From: Orthonyx spaldingii
Taxonomy: Eukaryota; Chordata; Aves; Passeriformes; Orthonychidae
Direction: 5' to 3'
Length of the DNA: 64,000 bases
Assembly (NCBI GenBank): GCA_013397795.1
Contig: VZTJ01000581.1
Span: forward strand, 186,001-250,000
This document shows positions 61,736 through 64,000 of the stretch, one piece after another. The translations under genes were made by a program, and so were the position numbers. Each line of letters starts with the position of its first letter. The stretch's first letter is position 1. Below the pieces are notes generated by a model. The model searched no databases. It had not been told where the DNA came from and saw only the letters and a program-made list of their open reading frames with translations.

Positions 61736-63399
61736 TGTCAAAAATGACAGCTTGTGAGCTTCGATTTAGGGATACAGCGCTCGTTGAATGAGTCATCCTG
61801 GTGCCAGATGTTTGAATGTTCTGGAGATTCAGAGATATCTGTATTGAGTGCTTACATTTTATCCAGCAAAGATACAAGAGATATTGGAATATTTCTCCAA
61901 AACACAGAAGAGTGCACTAAAAGAAGCTAGAAAGAGACAAGACAGAATAAGTAATGCAGCAATGTTTATTTAGCCATCATTCCTTAAAAATTAAACTGTT
62001 GAGACAAAAAGAATTTATAACAATATATCACACAACTGAGTTAGTAAAGGTAAATCAGTATGAATATCCATGTCATTGACCTATGACACAGCTTCTCAAC
62101 AGCACTGCTGCAGTACAAGACCATACCATGGGAGGATCTCTTTCACCATTAAATATAACTTTTGTCACCTCATTTTAATGTCACTATATAGCCCTTGTCT
62201 AACTGTTAAAGAGAATGGAATGTATTGTTCCCTCAGATATCTCAGTTTTCTAGAGTATTAAGGAAAACTTTGTTTCAAGAGGATGCAAACTGTTGCAAGG
62301 TGTTCACCTGAGAATATCATCCTGAGTGATATGTTGTTTACTTGTATTTCACAGGAGGCCTGTGCAAGCAGAAGCAATGAGTGGGCAGTGTCTGGGGATT
62401 CTTAAATTCAGAAAAATATGTCCTATTTTTGTAACTGCACTGATATCAGTCATAAATATATATTTTCTGCCTTTTTATTTATTGCTGTAAAGTAGGGATA
62501 GAACTAAACTTACTGTATTTTACATGCTTGTTGTTTGTTCACCGTGCAGCCTGAGAGTATGGGTTTCAGTGATTCAAAGTCTCATCATAAATATGTGGAA
62601 GACATTGTTTGTGGCCTTTCTGTCTCTAAGATGCATGTGACTGCAGAGAATAGCAGAGATTCAGAGCCTCAGTCACAGGGAGATGAGTGGAAGATGTGGG
62701 AGTCCAGCCTTCAGGAGAGATGAAGGTTACAAACCCGTCACAACCAATCATCTAGGAAGCCAAGTACTAAGATCATTGATATCAAAAGTTGTCTTACAAC
62801 TGCTTACTTAAACTAAGGAGGTAATGACGTGGCTTTCCAGTCACCAACCCCTCTTCAAGAATATATGCTTAACCTGGGGACTGAAGTGGGAGAAAGGTTC
62901 TGTAGGATTTCAGCAAGGCACAGTCCCAGATCATCATAACTATGTGCCTTCTTCAAAAGATGGGAGATGGACTGGACAAAGACAGCCCACATTAGTCTCT
63001 GTGGACATGTTGTCAAGACTGCAAGAGAACTCTCAGGATGATGAGAAGGACCTGGCTCAGAATAAGTGATGGAGCAGGAAGTGAAAATCTGCTGGACAGG
63101 ACACCAGAAACTGCTGAACATAACAAGTGCCTGTGTAGGAAGCAGGCAAAAGTTAGACTTGTGAGAGATGGCTGAATCTCACAGGTGGTTAAGTGGGAGT
63201 TATGTGAAAAAATGCCAAACTTCACAGATAATTGGAGGGGACATTTGTGGGAGTACAATGTTGTAAGGCAAACAACGTTCAGGTAACCATCAGTAATACC
63301 ATATAAGGCGAAGATTGCAGAGCAAACGGGATGAGAAATAACATATTTGTTATCAAAACTGGTACTAACTGAGAAAAAAAGTTATGGGTTCAACTGTTT
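61736..63399. other. Non-coding stretch, possibly containing decayed ERV-related sequence
   Basis: No boundary or gene is recognised. From about 62620 the sequence is less AT-rich, and it leads into the LTR-like block at 63400, so part could be old retroviral interior, but none of the frames (81 codons or fewer) shows a domain I can name. Confidence 0.4.
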
Positions 63400-63720
63400 A
63401 CCTGGGGGAAAATGGGAGGTGTAAGATAGATTCAAGAATGGTGAAAAGGAAGGCCAAGAAGGGGAAATGGACCCTTAGCAGTGGAAATTCTATGAAGGTG
63501 GTGTGCGGGAGTGCCTATTGTGAGACCTGTTCTAGCTGGAGCAGGACATAAAACCAAGCCTTCTAGTCTGACCCTGCAACAGGGTTCACCCTGTGTCTGA
63601 GTCAGTGGATTTGGGATGGGTGTGGGGCAGCTTATCTACCTCTCCAGTAAGGGAACACATAGATGGCTGGATTAAGCATCCCTGTGTCCCTGTGTTGGTG
63701 TGTTCCAGGCCTCACAGCTT
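63400..63720 (+). mobile_element. Possible ERV LTR (weak)
   Basis: GGGAGGTGTAAGATAGATTC near 63414, then GGAGCAGGACATAAAACCAA (63539-63558, a TATA-position CATAAAA) followed by TCTGACCCTGCAACAGGGTT near 63567. This resembles the promoter and R region of avian ERV LTRs as I remember them. No AATAAA signal and no ends were found. The CCCTGCAACAGGG inverted repeat (63572-63584) could be part of an R-region hairpin. Confidence 0.35.
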
Positions 63721-64000
63721 CAACAGTCACCCACCTTTTTATAATGGGAGTGGGTTTTTTTCTTCACATGACTTCAGAAACTGTCATTCTTTCGTTTCAA
63801 GACATCAGCATCACACATCATTTGTAAGTATTTGCTATTTGACGTGGATTTGCTCATTGGTCTGTGCTTATCATTAACCTGTAACATTCATTGGGATGTC
63901 AATGAGATGCGATTGGAACTCTCACTAAATGACAGTTTTTGTCCCCAGAGTTGTCCTAACTGAAGCTCTTCAGTTTGCTCTCATGCCCGGTATTCTCAGC
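63721..64000. other. Window end, nothing recognised
   Basis: AT-balanced sequence with a 94-codon plus-strand frame ending at 63877 that begins in the LTR-like block. No exon or repeat is identified. Confidence 0.5.

Noticed and set aside
1..64000. CRISPR arrays, operons, prophage or bacterial mobile islands
   Set aside because: No regularly spaced direct repeats, no dense long open frames, and no Shine-Dalgarno-type spacing. CR1, SINE and LTR content is that of a bird genome.

Overview
The window looks like non-coding nuclear DNA from a bird, most probably a passerine. It is AT-rich, and no bacterial-style gene packing, rRNA, CRISPR array or recognisable protein-coding gene is visible. The open reading frames are short and scattered, and those in repeats are remnants of retroelements. 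The lineage call rests on the repeats: many 5'-truncated CR1 LINEs with the avian 3' terminus, one composite SINE with a tRNA-Ile-like head and a CR1-like tail (the arrangement of TguSINE1 of songbirds), and several solo LTRs, two families of which I recognise from memory as common in songbird genomes. No sequence search was run, so family names are from memory.

Layout: 1-1452 is unremarkable. At 1453-2572 one solo LTR is split by an opposite-strand copy of the same family. CR1 fragments lie at 4614-5285 (+, ancient), 5572-5825 (-), 6734-7168 (+) and 11080-11400 (-). The SINE is at 13668-13808 (-). A second nested LTR pair lies at 15269-17069 (an unrelated minus-strand LTR inside a plus-strand LTR). 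Further LTRs are at 19153-19473 (-), 21299-21490 (+ fragment) and 22607-23456 (+, same family as 15269-17069). Then comes a block of about 11 kb (23457-34860) with no recognisable transposon, a CpG-richer LTR at 34861-35379 (+), and CR1 fragments at 38977 (-), 51281 (+), 53656 (-), 60403 (-) and 61267 (-). LTR-like elements are at 46052-46933 (+) and, more weakly, at 9755-10100, 58895-59110 and 63400-63720. A strikingly CpG-dense segment interrupted by a 274-base assembly gap lies at 53004-53643. A small 8-base gap lies between long poly-T runs near 31630.

Function: nothing suggests genes working together. The best reading is an intergenic gene-poor region or a very large intron, shaped by retroelement insertion and decay at different ages: ancient CR1 with a mutated reverse-transcriptase motif, younger CR1, then LTRs, some inserted into others. 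Possible regulatory or exonic content (29480-29900 and 38180-38262) is offered as hypothesis only. I did not find a convincing undescribed system. The most informative structures are the two nested LTR pairs and the CpG-dense, gap-containing element.
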